Assembly: GCF_003575965.1 (NCBI RefSeq) | Contig: NZ_QWJJ01000003.1 | Coordinates: 124,001-188,000 of the forward strand | Direction of reading: 5' to 3' | DNA: 64,000 nucleotides | Source: Pseudooceanicola sediminis | Lineage (GTDB): Bacteria > Pseudomonadota > Alphaproteobacteria > Rhodobacterales > Rhodobacteraceae | Shown here: positions 35,458-44,166 of the stretch, in pieces | Layout: the number at the start of each line of letters is the position of its first letter | Numbering within the stretch: position 1 is the first letter of the stretch | Translations under genes and position numbers: made by a program | Notes under the pieces: generated by a model | Databases searched by the model: none | The model's input: only the letters and a program-made list of their open reading frames with translations | What the model was told of the DNA's origin: nothing

Positions 35458-36410
35458 CACCGCTCCGCTGGAGCCTGGCCCTTGCGTGTCTTGCGGCGCT
35501 GGCCATCACCTCTCTGTTCATCGGCGCGGTGCCGGTGTCGCTGTCGGGTTTCCTGACCGACCCCGACAGCCAGCAGGTGCTGATTGTCAGCCGCCTTCCG
35601 CGCACCCTGGCGGCCCTGTTGGCGGGCGCGGCGCTGGCGGTCACCGGACAGATCATGCAGATCCTCGCGCGCAACCGCTTTGTCGAACCGATGACGGCCG
35701 GGGCGGGGCAAAGCGCGGCGCTCGGCATCCTGATCGCATCGGTGGTCTTCCCGGCCTCTGCCATCTGGGCCAAGATGGGGGTCTCGGCGCTGACCACCCT
35801 GATCGGCAGCGCGGGCCTGCTGCTGCTGATCCGGCCCCTGCCGCCGACCCAGCCGCTGCTGGTGCCGCTGGTGGCGCTGGTCTACGGCGGCGTGATCGGG
35901 GCAGTCGTCACCTTCTTTGCCTATCAGGGCGACATGATGCAGTTCCTCGGCAGCTGGCTCACGGGGGAACTCTCCGGGGTGCTTCAGGGCCGCTACGAAC
36001 TGCTCTGGGGCGCTGCGGCGGCGGCAGGGGTCACCTGGCTGATCGCCGATCGCATCACCGTGCTCAGCCTGGGCGAAAACGCCGCGCGCGGCCTCGGCCT
36101 CAATGTCGCGCTGGTGTCGGGGCTGGGGCTGGCCGCGATCTCGGTCACCACGGCAATGGTGGTCGTGACCCTCGGCGCGATCCCCTTCGTCGGCCTCGTC
36201 ATTCCCAATATCATCGCCCGCCGCATGGGCGACAACCTGCGCCGCGCGCTGCCGGTGGCGGCGCTGTCGGGCGCGGGTCTGGTGCTGGTGGGCGACATGC
36301 TGGGCCGCACCCTGCGCGCACCGTTCGAGATCCCCGTCGCCTCGCTGGTCGGGATCGCGGGCGCGGTCGTCTTCCTCGCACTGCTGTATTCCGAGCCGCG
36401 CCGTGGCTAA
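35454..36410 (+). CDS. Siderophore ABC permease, FecCD family (probable CTG start)
   Basis: A 318-residue membrane permease with about nine spans; it contains SRLPRTLAALLAGAALAVTG near residue 45 and GAIPFVGLVIPNIIARRMG, both FecCD signatures. No ATG, GTG or TTG in frame fits the N terminus. The codon at 35454 is CTG, overlapping the previous stop as CTGA and preceded by GGAGG with 7-nt spacing. The in-frame ATG at 35322 would lie 135 bp inside the previous gene. I therefore propose non-canonical CTG initiation. Confidence 0.85.
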   Translation: MTPLRWSLALACLAALAITSLFIGAVPVSLSGFLTDPDSQQVLIVSRLPRTLAALLAGAALAVTGQIMQILARNRFVEPMTAGAGQSAALGILIASVVFPASAIWAKMGVSALTTLIGSAGLLLLIRPLPPTQPLLVPLVALVYGGVIGAVVTFFAYQGDMMQFLGSWLTGELSGVLQGRYELLWGAAAAAGVTWLIADRITVLSLGENAARGLGLNVALVSGLGLAAISVTTAMVVVTLGAIPFVGLVIPNIIARRMGDNLRRALPVAALSGAGLVLVGDMLGRTLRAPFEIPVASLVGIAGAVVFLALLYSEPRRG

Positions 36411-37359
36411 GCGTCTGATCCTCCTGTCGGCCCTGCTGCTGGTCGCCTGCGCCATCTACATCGGCCTAGGCGCCGAAGGCGCGTGGCGCTTTCTGCTGCC
36501 CTACCGCGCGACCAAGCTCGCGTCTATGCTGCTGGTCGGCATCGGCCTGTCGGTGGCCACGGTGCTGTTCCAGACCATCACCGCCAATCGCATCCTGACG
36601 CCCTCGGTCATGGGGTTCGATGCGCTCTATGTCATGGTGCTGACGGTGCTGGTGCATGTCCTTGGCGGCGTCGGCTATGCCAGCCTGCCCGCCGCGCTGC
36701 TGTTCGCGATGAACGTCGCGGGCATGACGGTGCTGGGGATGCTGCTGTTCGGCCTGCTGCAAAAGGGCGCGCGCGGCGACATCATGCGGCTGGTGCTGAC
36801 GGGGCTGATCCTCGGCATCCTGTTGCGCTCGGTGACCGAGTTCCTGCAACGCATGATCGACCCGGCGGAATTCCAGATGGTGCAATCCGTCTCCTTCGCC
36901 CGCTTCACGCAGGTCGAACCGTCGTTGCTGGCGCTCTCGGCCCTGGTCACGCTGCCTGCGCTGGCCTTGGCCTGGGGGATGCGCAACCGCCTCGATGTGC
37001 TGGGGCTGGGCGATGCCACCGCCACCGGCCTTGGCGAAAACCCCAAGTCCGGGCAGGCCCAGGCGCTGGTGCTGATCTGCATCCTGGTCGCTGCCTCGAC
37101 GGCCCTTGTCGGGCCGATGTCGGGCGGCGGCGGGTCGTTCTTCGGCCTCATCGTCACGGCCCTGGCCCATGTCATCACGCCCAGCGAACGCCACCGCATC
37201 CTGCTGCCCTCCGCCGCGCTGACCGGCTGCATCATCCTTGTCGGCGGACAGACCGTGATGGAACGCCTGCTTGACCTGACAACCCCCCTGACGGTGGTGA
37301 TCGAACTGATCGGCGGCATTCTCTTCCTCGTCCTTCTGGTGAAAAGGAAACGCGCATGA
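36403..37359 (+). CDS. Siderophore ABC permease, FecCD family (second subunit)
   Basis: A 318-residue permease paralogous to the previous gene product. ATVLFQTITANRILTPSVMG near residue 50 and GPMSGGGGSFFGLIVTALAH are the FecCD-type segments; the second carries a glycine-rich change from the usual PRxxR. It starts with GTG, overlaps the previous stop by 8 bp, and its own stop overlaps the ATPase ATG by 4 bp. Confidence 0.9.
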   Translation: MAKRLILLSALLLVACAIYIGLGAEGAWRFLLPYRATKLASMLLVGIGLSVATVLFQTITANRILTPSVMGFDALYVMVLTVLVHVLGGVGYASLPAALLFAMNVAGMTVLGMLLFGLLQKGARGDIMRLVLTGLILGILLRSVTEFLQRMIDPAEFQMVQSVSFARFTQVEPSLLALSALVTLPALALAWGMRNRLDVLGLGDATATGLGENPKSGQAQALVLICILVAASTALVGPMSGGGGSFFGLIVTALAHVITPSERHRILLPSAALTGCIILVGGQTVMERLLDLTTPLTVVIELIGGILFLVLLVKRKRA

Positions 37360-38108
37360 TCCGGCTCTCCGGCGTCAGTCATTTCATCGGCGGGGCACAG
37401 ATCCTGCACGACATCTCGCTCGACCTGCCCAAGGGCGGCATCACCGCGCTGATCGGGCCGAACGGCGCAGGCAAAAGCACGCTGCTGTCGCTCATCGCCC
37501 GCCTGACGCCGCTGAAACAGGGCGAGATCACGGTCGACACGCTGAAAATCGGCGGCTGTTCCGACCGCGACCTTGCCCGCGTTCTCGCCATCATGGCGCA
37601 AAGCACCCATGTCTCTGCCCGCCTGCGCGTCCGCGAACTGGTCGGGTTCGGGCGCTATCCCTGGCACCGGGGCCGGCCGGGCCCCGCCGATCACGCCCTG
37701 ATCGAAGCCGCGCTTGAACGGTTCGGCCTGCTGCCGATCGCTGACCGTTTCCTCGATGAAATCTCCGGCGGTCAGCGCCAGCGCGCCTTTGTCGCCATGG
37801 CCTTTGCGCAGGACACCGACTACCTGCTGCTTGATGAACCCCTGAACAACCTCGACATTGCCGGGGCGCGCGGGTTGATGCGGTTGCTGCGCGACATGGC
37901 AGACCGCGACGACAAGACCATCCTGATCGTGCTGCACGACATCAACTATGCCGCAGCCTTTGCCGATCGTATCGTTGCCTTGAAAAATGGGCGAATCGCG
38001 GCCACCGGCGCACCGGATCAGGTCATTTCCGACACGCTTTTGCGCGACGTTTTCGACACCGATGCCAAGATTTCGCGCATTGACGGGCGTCCCTTCGTGA
38101 TGGTCTAG
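37356..38108 (+). CDS. Siderophore ABC transporter ATP-binding protein
   Basis: A 250-residue FepC/CeuD-like ATPase. Walker A is GPNGAGKST, the signature ISGGQRQRAFVAMAF, Walker B YLLLDEPLNNLD and the switch IVLHDINYA. It closes the importer operon. The energising TonB genes begin 326 bp later. Confidence 0.92.
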   Translation: MIRLSGVSHFIGGAQILHDISLDLPKGGITALIGPNGAGKSTLLSLIARLTPLKQGEITVDTLKIGGCSDRDLARVLAIMAQSTHVSARLRVRELVGFGRYPWHRGRPGPADHALIEAALERFGLLPIADRFLDEISGGQRQRAFVAMAFAQDTDYLLLDEPLNNLDIAGARGLMRLLRDMADRDDKTILIVLHDINYAAAFADRIVALKNGRIAATGAPDQVISDTLLRDVFDTDAKISRIDGRPFVMV

Positions 38109-38434
38109 GCCCGTTCCGCCCAGGCGGCAAGGCGCGCGGGATTATAGTTGACTGTATTACTCAGTTATCTTAACTCCACGCTAAAGCCAGCGACGGTCAC
38201 TGGGGACAGTCGATTTTCCCTCGAATCCCCTGCATCTCTGCCAGCAATTCAGAACTTCACCGGGCTCTGCTGGCCCCACCGGTGCATGACACGACGGGGC
38301 CAGACCCTTCCCGCGCGATACGGCCCGCCCGTTTCTCTTGGCCGGTGGGGCCTGGTCAAGCAGGCTATGCACGGTGGGCCGCGCCCACGAAATGATGCCG
38401 CCCTGCGGGCACGTCATTTGAAAAGGAGATCAAC
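38109..38434. other. Leader region upstream of exbB
   Basis: 326 bp without a gene. TTGACT at 38148-38153 is a plausible -35, but the matching -10 is poor. Downstream, an 11-bp inverted repeat GGCCCCACCGG (38272-38282) and CCGGTGGGGCC (38342-38352) could fold a long leader RNA. I found no convincing Fur, Irr or RirA box by eye. Confidence 0.35.
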
Positions 38435-39601
38435 ATGGTCAGGCAGCGTCTGGCACTTGCCGGGGTGGCACTCTTCATTGTCGCCGGGGCCGCATTCGGC
38501 CAAACCGACCCCTCTGCGTCCCTTGATGCTGCGCCCAGTGACTTGGCCACCAGTGACATGGCCCCCACTGACACGGCCCCCAGCGTTGGCGACACGATGC
38601 AGCCCATGGCGCTGCCGGGGGCGACGACCGACGCGGCCCCCTCTCTGCCCGGCACCATGGCCACAGCCAGCACGCCGACCGCGCCCTCTGCGCCGGTCGA
38701 GACGGCGGACAGCGCGACGCCCGACGCGGCGGCCGATACCGCGACGCCCGAAGCGGCGACCCCCGATACCGCGGCGCCCGAAGCGGCCCCCGATACAGCC
38801 TCTGCCGATGCCGCCGGGGATGCGCCTGCATCCGAACTGGCGCCGGTGCCTGCCGCAACACCGCAGCCACCCCGCACGGTCACTGCGATGCTGAACGACT
38901 CGCTCGACAGCGCGGTCAAGTTCCTGGTCGATGGCGGCCCGGCGATCTGGGCGATTGCTGCCCTGTCGATCATCACGGTCGCCCTGATCCTGTGGAAGAT
39001 CTGGCGCCTCGTGCTGTCCGGGGCCTGGTCACGCCGCACCTCGCGCCGGGCCGTTCTGGCCTGGGAACAGGGCGAGGCCGCGACCGCCATCGCCCTTGTC
39101 GAGGGGCGCGGCGGTGTCCGCTCGCGCCTGGTGCGGGCCGCCATGCGTGCCCGTCTCGGCATGTCCGACGACGCCGCGCGCGAAGAGACGACCCGCGTTG
39201 CGCGCCGCCTTCTGACCGGCCAGGGCACCGCCCTGCGCGCGCTGGAACTGATCGCAACCATTGCGCCCCTGCTGGGTCTGCTCGGCACCGTGATGGGCAT
39301 GATCTCGGCGTTCCAGGCGTTGCAGGAGGCCGGCAGCCAGGCTGACCCAGCCCTCCTCGCCGGCGGCATCTGGGAGGCGCTTCTGACCACCGCCGCCGGG
39401 ATGGCCGTGGCCATTCCCGCCTCCGCCGCGCTGACCTGGTTCGAAGCGGTGCTGGATACGCTGCGCACCGACCTCGAAGATCTCTCGGCCCGTATCTTCA
39501 TCGCGGATCTGCCGGGGCAGGGCATTGCCCAGGACGTGGGCCACGACCTCGGGCTGGGCTATTCCCGGGGCAGCCATCTGTCGAAACACGCGGCTCAATA
39601 G
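38435..39601 (+). CDS. exbB: ExbB/TolQ-family proton channel with long Ala/Pro/Thr-rich periplasmic N terminus
   Basis: A 388-residue MotA/TolQ/ExbB protein that energises TonB with the proton gradient. After a signal-like start (MVRQRLALAGVALFIVAGAA) residues 25-150 are low-complexity A/P/T/D-rich. The core has a first membrane helix (AIWAIAALSIITVALILWKIW), a cytoplasmic domain and TIAPLLGLLGTVMGMISAF plus LLTTAAGMAVAIPASAAL, the two conserved helices. The N-terminal extension makes it ~140 residues longer than E. coli ExbB; such extensions are known in the ExbB type with a signal peptide. AAAAGGAG precedes the ATG. Confidence 0.9.
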   Translation: MVRQRLALAGVALFIVAGAAFGQTDPSASLDAAPSDLATSDMAPTDTAPSVGDTMQPMALPGATTDAAPSLPGTMATASTPTAPSAPVETADSATPDAAADTATPEAATPDTAAPEAAPDTASADAAGDAPASELAPVPAATPQPPRTVTAMLNDSLDSAVKFLVDGGPAIWAIAALSIITVALILWKIWRLVLSGAWSRRTSRRAVLAWEQGEAATAIALVEGRGGVRSRLVRAAMRARLGMSDDAAREETTRVARRLLTGQGTALRALELIATIAPLLGLLGTVMGMISAFQALQEAGSQADPALLAGGIWEALLTTAAGMAVAIPASAALTWFEAVLDTLRTDLEDLSARIFIADLPGQGIAQDVGHDLGLGYSRGSHLSKHAAQ

Positions 39602-39613
39602 GGTCGCGCCACG

Positions 39614-39994
39614 ATGACCTTCCTTCCCGACAGGCCGCGCCCGCGCCGAAAACCCAGCCTCACGCCGATGATCGACGTGGTGTTCCTGCTGCTGGTGTTC
39701 TTCATGCTGGCGTCACGTTTCGGCATGGACGCGGTGCTGCCGCTGCCGCTGGCCTCGGCAGGACAGGGCTATGCCGGGCCGCCCCGCCTGGTCGACATCC
39801 TGCCCGAGGGCCTCAGGGTCAACGGCGTTGATACCGCCCCCACCGCCCTTGTCACCCGGATACAGGGCCTGACCGAACGCCCCGAGGATACCATCATCCT
39901 GCGCGGTGCCGACGGTGCCAGGCTCCAGCGCGTCGTCGATACCGCGGCGATTCTGCGCGCCGCCGGCTTCACCCATCTCGTGCTTGTGGAATAA
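39614..39994 (+). CDS. exbD: ExbD-family protein (first copy)
   Basis: A 126-residue biopolymer transport protein. A single N-terminal helix begins LTPMIDVVFLLLVFFMLAS and contains the essential Asp in PMIDVVFLL. The rest is a periplasmic domain. It lies 12 bp after exbB. Confidence 0.9.
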   Translation: MTFLPDRPRPRRKPSLTPMIDVVFLLLVFFMLASRFGMDAVLPLPLASAGQGYAGPPRLVDILPEGLRVNGVDTAPTALVTRIQGLTERPEDTIILRGADGARLQRVVDTAAILRAAGFTHLVLVE

Positions 39995-39998
39995 CCCC

Positions 39999-40391
39999 AT
40001 GGCGATGACCTTTTCAGACCCGCCGCGCCGCCCCCGGGGCGAATCCATCGTGCCGATGATCAACGTGGTGTTCCTGCTGCTGATCTTCTTCCTGATGACC
40101 TCGCGTCTGACGCCGCCCGAACCCTTTCCCGTAACGCCCCCCACGGCGAGCGAGGGGGCCGAGGCCGACGATACCACCACGCTCTACCTCTCCAGCGAAG
40201 GCGAGGCGGGCCTGCGCGACCTGCGCGGGGCTGCCGCGATCGAGGCATTCGTCGCTGAAAACCGGGGTCGCGACGGTATTGCCCAATTGCGCGCCGATGC
40301 CACGACCGAAGCCGCCGCCGTCGCCCGCGCCCTGCGCGAACTGACCGAGGCGGGCCTGGCCGATGTCGCGCTGGTGGTGGCCCCGCAATGA
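39999..40391 (+). CDS. exbD: ExbD-family protein (second copy, Asp replaced by Asn)
   Basis: A 130-residue paralogue of the preceding ExbD, starting at the ATG at 39999 only 4 bp after its stop. The membrane helix reads VPMINVVFLLLIFFLMTS. The proton-carrying Asp of the PMIDVVFLL motif is Asn here. The two paralogues may therefore form a heterodimer in which only one subunit carries protons. The stop overlaps the tonB ATG by 4 bp. Confidence 0.88.
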   Translation: MAMTFSDPPRRPRGESIVPMINVVFLLLIFFLMTSRLTPPEPFPVTPPTASEGAEADDTTTLYLSSEGEAGLRDLRGAAAIEAFVAENRGRDGIAQLRADATTEAAAVARALRELTEAGLADVALVVAPQ

Positions 40392-41353
40392 GGCGGCTTC
40401 TGGAAACCGCGGCCTTCCTGGCCCTTGCCGTCGGGCTGCATGTGGCGGTCGCGATCCGGGTGCCCAGCGACGGTGGCTCCGACGCGGGCGGGCAGGGTGG
40501 CCAGGCGCTGGTCTCGCTTCAGGGGGCCGCGCCGGGCATGGTCGAAATGGTCAAGGCCTGGGAAACCCCGCCCGAGGTCGCGCAACCCGACACCCCCGAC
40601 ATGCCGCAGGACGCCGTCGCGGACCCGGCGCCGCTGCGCCCTGTCGCGCAGACCACCCCGCGCCCGGCCTTTCCCAGCATGGAACTGCCGCAGGCGCAGC
40701 CCGATACCACCGCCCTGCCGAAAATCGAACAGGACGTGCCCCCGCCACCGCAGGCCGAACCGGACCCGATCCCCGAAGAGGTCGCACAGCCCGCACCCGA
40801 ACCACAGCCCGAACCGGAACCCGAACCGGAGCAGGTGGCCGAATCGCCACTGACCCCGGCGCTCTCGAAACGTCCGCAACCGCGTCCCGAAGACCTCGCC
40901 ATTCCGCAGCCGCGCGAAAAGCCCACGCCTAAGGCCGTCCAGGCGGATCGCACGCAAAAGGCCCGCAAGGGCGGCGAAGGCGGTGCCACGCAGCGCGCCG
41001 CGGGCAATGGCGGCTCTCAGCAGGCGGGCACCAGCAATGGCCGCGTCAAGGCGGGCAACGGCAAGGCCGAGGCCCGGCTTGAGGCGGTCTGGGGCAGCCA
41101 GATCCGCACCCGGATCGAACGCAGGAAACGCTTTCCCGGCGGGTTGCGCGGCCAGCAGGGGCGCGTTGTCGTGCGCATCACCGTCGGGCGTGACGGCAAT
41201 GTCCTCGGGGCGCAGGTCGTCCGGTCGTCGGGGATTGCGGCCTTTGATCAGGCAGCCATGGCCGCCATCCAGCGATCGGGCCGGATGCCTGCCGCCCCGG
41301 CGGGCCTGTCGCGGCCCAGCTACGCCTTCAACCTGCCGATGGATTTCAGCTAG
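40388..41353 (+). CDS. tonB: TonB-family energy-transducing protein
   Basis: A 321-residue protein. An N-terminal membrane anchor (TAAFLALAVGLHVAVAI) is followed by a proline/glutamate-rich spacer (about 55-175) with EPEPEPE and PKP-like runs. A basic/Gly linker leads to the C-terminal TonB domain (about 235-321), which contains IERRKRFPGGLRGQQGRVVV and a final YAFNLPMDFS. It would couple ExbB/ExbD to an outer-membrane receptor not encoded in this window. The gene is convergent with cardiolipin synthase, 9 bp apart. Confidence 0.9.
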   Translation: MRRLLETAAFLALAVGLHVAVAIRVPSDGGSDAGGQGGQALVSLQGAAPGMVEMVKAWETPPEVAQPDTPDMPQDAVADPAPLRPVAQTTPRPAFPSMELPQAQPDTTALPKIEQDVPPPPQAEPDPIPEEVAQPAPEPQPEPEPEPEQVAESPLTPALSKRPQPRPEDLAIPQPREKPTPKAVQADRTQKARKGGEGGATQRAAGNGGSQQAGTSNGRVKAGNGKAEARLEAVWGSQIRTRIERRKRFPGGLRGQQGRVVVRITVGRDGNVLGAQVVRSSGIAAFDQAAMAAIQRSGRMPAAPAGLSRPSYAFNLPMDFS

Positions 41354-41365
41354 CGCCGCGCGCTA
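41351..41365. other. Symmetric hairpin spanning the tonB and cls stop codons
   Basis: TAGCGC-CGC-GCGCTA. The outer TAG and CTA are the stop codons of tonB and cls respectively, so both genes end inside one inverted repeat. It is too short and lacks T-runs to be a strong terminator. Confidence 0.4.
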
Positions 41366-42976
41366 CAGGACCGGGCCGAACATGGCGATGGCATTGTACC
41401 ACAGCCTGCGCCCCACCGACCATTCGGCCACGTCGCGCGGCAGCACCTCGTCCGAGGCATCGATATAGCTTTGCTGGCGTGCCCGCAGCGCGCCCGTCAA
41501 GGCGGTATCGCTGATCAGGATGTTGTTTTCGTAATTCAGCTCAAAACTGCGCCGGTCCAGGTTGGCCGACCCGATCAGCGCCACCTCACCATCCAGCGTC
41601 AGGGATTTGCTGTGCAGCAGGCCCAGCGGATATTCGTAGATGCGCACCCCGGCCTCCAGCAGCTCGGAATAATAACTGCGGCTGGCGGCGGCCACGATCA
41701 GGGAATCGTTGCGCGTCGGGAAGACGATGCTGGTGGCCACGCCCCGGCGGGCCGTGATGCACAGGGCCGATTGCATCGCCTCGGTCGGCACGTAATAGGG
41801 CGTCGTCACGACCAATTCGCGCCGCGCCCCGTGCATCAGCACCTCGAACATTTCCGGCATCGCCGTCGGGCGCACCGTCGGGCCGGTGCCGATCACCTGC
41901 GCGGTCAGGCCGCCCCCGGGCTCCCACCTTGCCATTGCCTGCGGGTCGCGCGTTGCGTCCTCCGGTGCCGCAGCCGCGCCCGCAGTCCCTGCAACCGCCA
42001 GGGGCGCATCCGCCTCGGCCAGTTCGCGCAGATCTTCGTCGACATGTGCCATCCAGTCGGCAATGAACAGCAGTTGGTTCTGCCGGGCCACCGGCCCTTC
42101 AAAGCGCACCACCAGATCGACCCAGGGACCATACCTTGCCTTGGGCAGGAACGCCGGATCGGCGCAATTCTGGCTGCCGCAATAGGTCACGGCACCGTCG
42201 ATGACGACGATCTTGCGGTGATTTCGCAGGTCGATACGGCCCCGGATCGGGTGCAGGAACGGGTTGCTGACCGGCAGCGCCCGCGCCAGTTTCACCCCGG
42301 CCTCCTTCATACGGGCCCAATCGCGCGACCGGATCATGCCGCGGGATCCGATGTCATCGGCCATCGCACGCACTGTCACGCCCCGGCGCGCGGCGCGGAT
42401 CGCGGCCTCGGCCACACGCGTGCCGTTGCCGTCGTTCAGCCAGATGTAGAACAGCAGATGCACATGCGCGCGCGCGGCATCCATGTCGGCGACGATGGCG
42501 TCGATCGCGGCGTCCGAACTCTCCATCAGGTGCGCCGTATTGCCGTCCACGGGATGCAGCCCGCTGATCGAGGTGCCGACGTGGAACAGATGCGCATGGG
42601 GGTCGCCTTCCGCCCCGCCGCGCTCAGCCCCGCCGCCCGACTTCCCCCCGGCGTCCGCGTCGCTGACCATGCCACCGCCGGCCGCGCCGGGCCCGGCCTC
42701 TGCGGCCACATCCCGATCGGGGTCGTGGCGCTGCACGCCCTCCAGCATTTGCGCCGTCTCGCGGTACAGCGCTGCGCGCCGCCGCCCGATATTGGTTTCC
42801 CCGAACAGGAAATACCCCAGCATCCCCAATGCCGGCACCCCCATGATTACCAGCACCCAGGCCATGCGCGCCGAGGGTTCACGGTGGGGCCGCAGCAGCG
42901 CGCGCACAATAAAGATCGCCTGCAAGATCACGTGCGCAACAAGCAGCGTCGCAGGCCAGAGCGTGAGGTCGGTCAT
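41363..42976 (-). CDS. cls: Cardiolipin synthase (phospholipase D family)
   Basis: A 537-residue membrane enzyme that condenses phosphatidylglycerols to cardiolipin. Two N-terminal membrane helices (about 5-25 and 38-58) precede two HKD motifs: H253/K255/D260 in NHRKIVVID and H455/K457/D462 in LHSKSLTLD, each followed by the GSxN block. It is ~55 residues longer than E. coli ClsA because of a Gly/Ala-rich insert at 90-125 and an Ala-rich one near 325-345. The inserts look like low-complexity loops. Confidence 0.93.
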   Translation of the reverse strand: MTDLTLWPATLLVAHVILQAIFIVRALLRPHREPSARMAWVLVIMGVPALGMLGYFLFGETNIGRRRAALYRETAQMLEGVQRHDPDRDVAAEAGPGAAGGGMVSDADAGGKSGGGAERGGAEGDPHAHLFHVGTSISGLHPVDGNTAHLMESSDAAIDAIVADMDAARAHVHLLFYIWLNDGNGTRVAEAAIRAARRGVTVRAMADDIGSRGMIRSRDWARMKEAGVKLARALPVSNPFLHPIRGRIDLRNHRKIVVIDGAVTYCGSQNCADPAFLPKARYGPWVDLVVRFEGPVARQNQLLFIADWMAHVDEDLRELAEADAPLAVAGTAGAAAAPEDATRDPQAMARWEPGGGLTAQVIGTGPTVRPTAMPEMFEVLMHGARRELVVTTPYYVPTEAMQSALCITARRGVATSIVFPTRNDSLIVAAASRSYYSELLEAGVRIYEYPLGLLHSKSLTLDGEVALIGSANLDRRSFELNYENNILISDTALTGALRARQQSYIDASDEVLPRDVAEWSVGRRLWYNAIAMFGPVL

Positions 42977-43181
42977 ATCGTGGTCGTCCTTGCAGCCGGG
43001 CCAGTACGGGGGGGCGGGGTCACGTCACTTGGTCACGTCACTTGGTCACTTCGCGGGGATGGTCGCACTATTGGCGGGGCATGCGCCAGTCAACAATCGC
43101 GCAGGCCCCGACGCCGCACAGATTGCCCCCGCTGACGCCCGCCTGCCGAACCGGGCCGCGAACCGCATGTTTGTCCGCCCG

Positions 43182-43203
43182 GATACCGACAAGATACCGA
43201 CGT
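43182..43203 (+). repeat. GATACCG phased-repeat element, copy C (two units)
   Basis: GATACCG at 43182 and 43193 (11-bp period) then ACGT. The preceding CCGCCCG matches copies B and D. This copy is one unit shorter. Confidence 0.7.
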
Positions 43204-43352
43204 CATTCCCGCCCCTCTCCGGCGGCCCGAACCGCTGCCCCGAACTGCCCACCCGAACCAGCCCGCGCACCCCTCCGGCACATCACCCGGACCGCCGGAC
43301 ACCTCGCCGGACACCCGGCAGGGCACCGCGGCGGCCGCTGCGCATCGCGCCG

Positions 43353-43389
43353 AAATCACCGCGAAATAGCCGCCAAATCACAGCCAAAT
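43353..43389. repeat. Four AAAT tracts at 11-bp spacing
   Basis: AAAT begins at 43353, 43364, 43375 and 43386 within CGAAATCACCGCGAAATAGC and following sequence. Helical phasing of short A-tracts in a GC-rich context usually bends DNA. It lies about 75 bp before the first DnaA-box-like site. Confidence 0.5.
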
Positions 43390-43462
43390 CGGCACCATCG
43401 GCCCGCGTGGCCCCAAAAACCGCTGCCCCGGATTTAGGCGAGATTTCGTAGGTCCGCCCGCT

Positions 43463-43491
43463 TCATCCACAACAAATCGCGTTTATCCACA
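43463..43491 (+). promoter_or_regulatory. Pair of DnaA-box-like sites
   Basis: TTATCCACA at 43483-43491 is a perfect consensus DnaA box; TCATCCACA at 43463-43471 differs at one base. They are 20 bp apart start to start and in the same orientation, upstream of the YbjN gene. They could mediate DnaA control of this operon or titrate DnaA. Confidence 0.5.
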
Positions 43492-43630
43492 AAAAGTAGC
43501 TTTACAGGTCGTCGCCACGGGACCACCATATCTGGTAAGGAACGTAGGAATTCTTCCCGTTTCTAGAGCAGGCATCTAGCGTATGGGTGCTGCAAGGCCC
43601 CCTGCGCTATGCAACACAAGAGGTGGCGCC

Positions 43631-44131
43631 ATGGCCTTGTCTGAATCCTTCATCTCCGAAGAACTGCATCCGATCGATATCGTCGAAACCCTGGCCGAGC
43701 ATCACGAATGGGATTTCGACCGCATCGCCGAAGACCAGATCGCCATGGCCGTCGAAGGCCAGTGGCGTACCTATTCGATCACCCTCGCCTGGTCCGCCTT
43801 CGACGAAACCCTGCGCATGGTCTGCACCTTCGACATGGACCCGCCCCAGGACAGCCTGCCCGGTCTCTACGAACTGCTGAACCTCGTCAACGATCAGTGC
43901 TGGGCAGGGTCCTTCACCTACTGGGCGGACCAGAAACTGATGGTCTATCGCTATGGCCTGGTGCTGTCGGGCGAACAGATCGCGACACCGGAACAGATCA
44001 GCACCATGGTCACGGCGGCCGTGCTGTCGGCCGAACGCTATTACCCGGCCTTCCAGCTGAATGTCTGGGGCGCCACACCGCCCAAGGCCGCGTTGGAAGT
44101 GGCCATTGCAGAGGCCTATGGGCGGGCGTAA
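43631..44131 (+). CDS. YbjN-domain protein
   Basis: A 166-residue cytoplasmic protein of the YbjN family (HPIDIVETLAEHHEWDFDR; later WSAFDETLRMVCTFDMDPP). Family members have a type III secretion chaperone-like fold, and their role is poorly understood. The ATG at 43631 has AAGAGG upstream. It lies 35 bp before proC and probably leads the proC-csaA-dehydrogenase operon. No signal or membrane segment is seen. Confidence 0.85.
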   Translation: MALSESFISEELHPIDIVETLAEHHEWDFDRIAEDQIAMAVEGQWRTYSITLAWSAFDETLRMVCTFDMDPPQDSLPGLYELLNLVNDQCWAGSFTYWADQKLMVYRYGLVLSGEQIATPEQISTMVTAAVLSAERYYPAFQLNVWGATPPKAALEVAIAEAYGRA

Positions 44132-44166
44132 CACTGGCCCCCGACGCGAATAGCTTAGGGGGCAAC

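Larger units (their letters stand above)
42977..43630. other. 654-bp divergent intergenic region with phased repeats and DnaA-box-like sites
   Basis: No gene is convincing here. It holds three signals: GATACCG element copy C (43182-43203); AAAT at 43353, 43364, 43375 and 43386, exactly 11 bp apart; and two DnaA-box-like nonamers in the same direction, TCATCCACA (43463-43471) and TTATCCACA (43483-43491), 20 bp apart. The stretch separates cls (minus) from the ybjN-proC operon (plus). Short open frames in the GC-rich part (43040-43440) have biased Pro/Arg composition and no ribosome-binding site. Confidence 0.5.

Noticed and set aside
38109-38434. Fur/RirA/Irr box before exbB
   Set aside because: No site matched closely enough by eye, although iron regulation is expected from gene content.
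43463-43491. Chromosomal origin of replication
   Set aside because: Only two boxes, no dnaA/parA/hemE or repABC genes nearby and no clear AT-rich unwinding element, so an origin call is not justified.
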